Source of the DNA: Norana najaformis
Taxonomy: Eukaryota; Annelida; Clitellata; Crassiclitellata; Hormogastridae
Length of the DNA stretch: 64,000 nt
Assembly (NCBI GenBank): GCA_964023275.1
Contig: OZ029925.1
Coordinates: 12,201,684-12,265,683 of the forward strand
Direction of reading: 5' to 3'
Shown: positions 61,690 through 64,000 of the stretch, piece by piece
Layout of the letters: the number at the start of each line of letters is the position of its first letter
Position numbering within the stretch: position 1 is the first letter of the stretch
Translations under genes and position numbers: made by a program
Notes under the pieces: generated by a model
What the model saw: only the letters and a program-made list of their open reading frames with translations
What the model was told of the DNA's origin: nothing
The model's database searches: none

Positions 61690-62160
61690 GCATCCGACTT
61701 CTACCTCGGTGCTCCGTCCTCCATGTTCTCTTCCTCCTGATCAGCCTGCTTCTGTTCCTTCTCCTCTTCGTTTCCTCCGCATCCTCTTACTTCTCCTGAT
61801 CTTCGTTATAGTCCTTCTCACCCTCCTCTTGCTTATCCTCGTAATCCTCTTCCTTCTCATTCTCCTGCAAGTTATCTTCCTCATCCTAATCCTCTATTCT
61901 GCTCTTCATCCTTCTGCTCTTTGTCCTCTTTGATTCTTATCCTCTTAATCCTCTTCCTCATGCTTCTCCCTGTTAACCTCCTTCTCTCCCTGCTACTCTT
62001 TCGCCTTCTCCTCCTCTTCCTTTTTCTCCTATACACCGTATCCTCTACCTGGTCCGCTTCCTCCTCATCCTATTGTCCAACCTGCTCATCCTTTTCCTCC
62101 TACTCATTCCCCTTCTCCTTATCCTCATTCTTATTCTCCTTCTGCTGCTCCTCACCCATA
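61690..62160. repeat. CTTCTCCTCC pyrimidine tract
   Basis: About 450 bp, plus strand 80-90% pyrimidine, with ATCCTC and CTTCTC units. Leu-rich ORFs are artefacts. Confidence 0.9.
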
Positions 62161-62164
62161 ATGG

Positions 62165-62265
62165 CCATCGTCAACAACATCATCATCATCATCATCAACA
62201 TCATCATCAACATCATCATCGTCATCATCAACATCATCATCATCAACATCATCATCATCATTTGT
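62165..62265. repeat. ATC/CAT trinucleotide microsatellite
   Basis: CATCATCATCAACATC units over 100 bp. Confidence 0.95.
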
Positions 62266-62605
62266 TGTGTTTTGTTCTCCTTTGTGCTCTTTTCTCAAAA
62301 CTTTTATCATCATAATTTGGTTTAAGTTTCGTCGTTATTTATGCTTTTTATCTTAACTGAAATCGTATTTCTCATCCTTTTTCTAATTTAGTCTTACTTC
62401 TCATCATTCGCGTTACTGTTTTCCTGCTCATTATTTTATTAGAAGGATTAGGCGCCATGTCTCTTTTTCTGCCTTGGTTTGCCTGGTAATGCCCTCATCT
62501 GTGGCCCTCCTGACTACTGTAACTCGCTTCTTTTTTGGCAACTCAAAAGCTAACTTGATGAAGCTTCAAAGTGTCGAAAACAACTAGGCCACAGCCATTA
62601 CTAAA
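62266..62605. other. Intergenic DNA; no gene seen
   Basis: AT-rich unique sequence between two pyrimidine-rich repeats. Nothing recognisable. Confidence 0.5.
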
Positions 62606-62855
62606 CTCCAATTCCTGCTACTAATCCTACTGCTCTTCTTCCTTCTATTCCTCTTATTCCTTCTTCTAATAATCCTACTCCTCTTCCTTCTTCTATTCCT
62701 CCTATTCCTCCTACTAATCCTACTCCTCTTCCTCCTTCTATTCCTCCTATTCCTCCTGCTACTAATCCTACTCCTCTTCCTCCTTCTATTCCTCCTATTC
62801 CTCCTCCTACTAATCCTATTCCTTTTCCTCCTCCTATTCCTCCTAATCCTTCAAA
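62606..62855. repeat. 54-60 bp minisatellite of CCTACTCCTCTTCC units
   Basis: Four to five copies of ACTAATCCTACTCCTCTTCC followed by TCCTTCTATTCCTCCTATTCC. Starts near 62,619, 62,667, 62,714, 62,762 and 62,808. Minus-strand Gly-rich GGIGGIEGGRGVGL frame is its shadow. Confidence 0.9.
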
Positions 62856-62899
62856 ACTCCAAAGAATCAATTGTATGATGGTTCTACTGTTCAGCTAAC

Positions 62900-63290
62900 C
62901 TCACTATCTTCGTCTCATGCTGACTGCCAAGCCTTGTAACTCCTAGACCTGGTCCTCTGGCTGTCTCACTCTAACCCTACCAGGGACAAGAACAGCTCTT
63001 GATGGGCGTGTGTCTCTTCCATTGCTGCGTCCAGACTCTGGAACTCTTTCAGTAAACGTTCGCTCTGCAGAGTCTGTGTTGGCATTTAAGTCTCGTATAA
63101 AACCCATTTCTTCATGGACCCATTTCCTCAATAGTCTGTTTCTCTGTCTTCTCGAATTTCTCTCTTGTCTTTTGATGGGCTTTATCCTGGAATTTGGTTT
63201 GCCCTGTGACTGCCTAGCAGCGACTAACTGTTGATGCCCTGAGCATTATTACGGTGGCGCTACAGACGTTTTTGGATAAATATAATCGCG
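62900..63290 (+). pseudogene. 3' end of a CR1/L2-type non-LTR retrotransposon, second copy
   Basis: Plus-strand frame 62,990-63,105 reads RTALDGRVSLPLLRPDSGTL, then SVNVRSAESVLAFKSRIKP. This fits the LINE C-terminal pattern xxGxxLWNSLPxxxRxxxSLxxFKxxLKxxLF with the LWNSLP block mutated. After a frame break the 3' part ends near GAGCATTATTACGGTGGCGC-TACAGACG (63,241-63,269), like the end of the copy at 6.7-7.0 kb. Truncated and inactive. Confidence 0.6.
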
Positions 63291-63334
63291 CGTAATAATG
63301 CAGACTAATTATAATGATAACGATCATGATGATG

Positions 63335-63350
63335 ACTTTGACGTTGTTGT

Positions 63351-63390
<40 letters not shown>
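63335..63390. repeat. GAT trinucleotide microsatellite
   Basis: GATGATGAT run of about 17 units. The poly-Asp frame is an artefact. Confidence 0.97.
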
Positions 63391-64000
63391 AGATATTCTC
63401 TCTTAAAATGTTTGTTTCTTGTAAAATTCGGTGGCTTACTCACTCAGCTACTTGCTCCTCTGTTGAATCTTGCTCATTCCCTCACTCACTCGCTCGGCAA
63501 CACACTGAGTGAGTCACAGAATCAATCAGTCAATCAACAAATCAATCAATTAATCAATCAATTACTCTCAGCCTCACCGACAGAGACTCAGACAGAAACA
63601 CACTGGAACAAACAGAAACACTGGCAAATCCTCTTTCCAACTTTCCATTCCTCCCTTCCTCCTCATACCACCGATCAACCAGACACTCTGGACTAATTGC
63701 TGGCATTCATTTACTGCGTCAAGAACAAAACACCGGCATCCAAATTGAGCCGTCGAGACTTGGCTGAGGCAGGGAGTAGGACTCACGTGGACGTCTGGAC
63801 GTATTTCACTTGAACGCCGCACAACTCCAGACTACGAAACATGGTCACGGGCTTCTGTACAGAGTAGCAACTGCATGTACGTAAATGTGTCGGAGTTTTC
63901 AAGTTTATTCAATGACGAGTATACGTGACCGCTCTGACAAAACGAGTGTACACGTCTTAAGTTCTCTAACCGATCCATAAACTACGCTGCACCTAAACTC
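63391..64000. other. Right edge; no gene seen
   Basis: CACTCACTCGCTC and GAGTGAGTCAC (63,483-63,518) form a short imperfect inverted repeat; AATCAATCAATT repeats follow (63,518-63,562). 63,700-64,000 is unique and GC-balanced without ORF or exon signature. Confidence 0.5.

Overview
The window is animal nuclear DNA. Split genes have GT/AG introns, a TATA box precedes one gene, and the intergenic DNA is full of microsatellites, minisatellites, SINE-like elements and decayed non-LTR retrotransposons. A complete hemerythrin gene, with the O2-binding di-iron ligands all present, points to a marine lophotrochozoan. Its sequence looks most like annelid/sipunculan hemerythrins, and a brachiopod is possible; species cannot be fixed by eye.

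Two protein-coding genes can be supported, both on the plus strand. (1) From the left edge to 11,520 lie the last 17 exons (about 1,070 residues) of a CTTNBP2 (cortactin-binding protein 2) homologue: ankyrin repeats, a NAV/CTTNBP2-type ubiquitin-like region, a P-loop AAA-type NTPase module with intact Walker A and Walker B motifs, its helical lid, and a Ser/Pro-rich tail. The N-terminal coiled-coil part lies upstream of the window. A long 3' UTR probably runs to about 14.5 kb. (2) From 19,813 (TATA box) to 22,788 lies a four-exon hemerythrin gene of 127 residues. The two genes do unrelated jobs: a cytoskeletal/synaptic scaffold, and an oxygen or iron carrier.

The most unusual structure is hemerythrin intron 2. 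Its 5' splice site, with the exon sequence before it, is repeated as nine 37-bp tandem copies. Its 3' splice site, with the first bases of exon 3, is repeated as about 20 tandem copies of roughly 43 bp. The intron therefore begins and ends in arrays of its own splice junctions.

From about 23 kb to the right edge (41 kb) no convincing host gene is visible. The DNA alternates between (a) simple repeats, often hundreds of bases long (GATA/CATA, CAGA/TGTC, AAT, CCT/AGG), which create many false long ORFs; (b) degraded retroelements, recognisable at 30.9-31.6 kb, 40.0-41.1 kb and 62.9-63.3 kb, besides 16.9-17.6 kb and 6.8-7.0 kb to the left; (c) minisatellites, including a 47-bp repeat carrying a CRE octamer at 24.3 kb; and (d) a dozen short GC-rich islands studded with TAATTA/AATTA-type cores and free of simple repeats, which look like candidate regulatory sequence in a gene desert.

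All calls were made by reading the sequence; no alignment or database search was run. Family comparisons rest on remembered family features.
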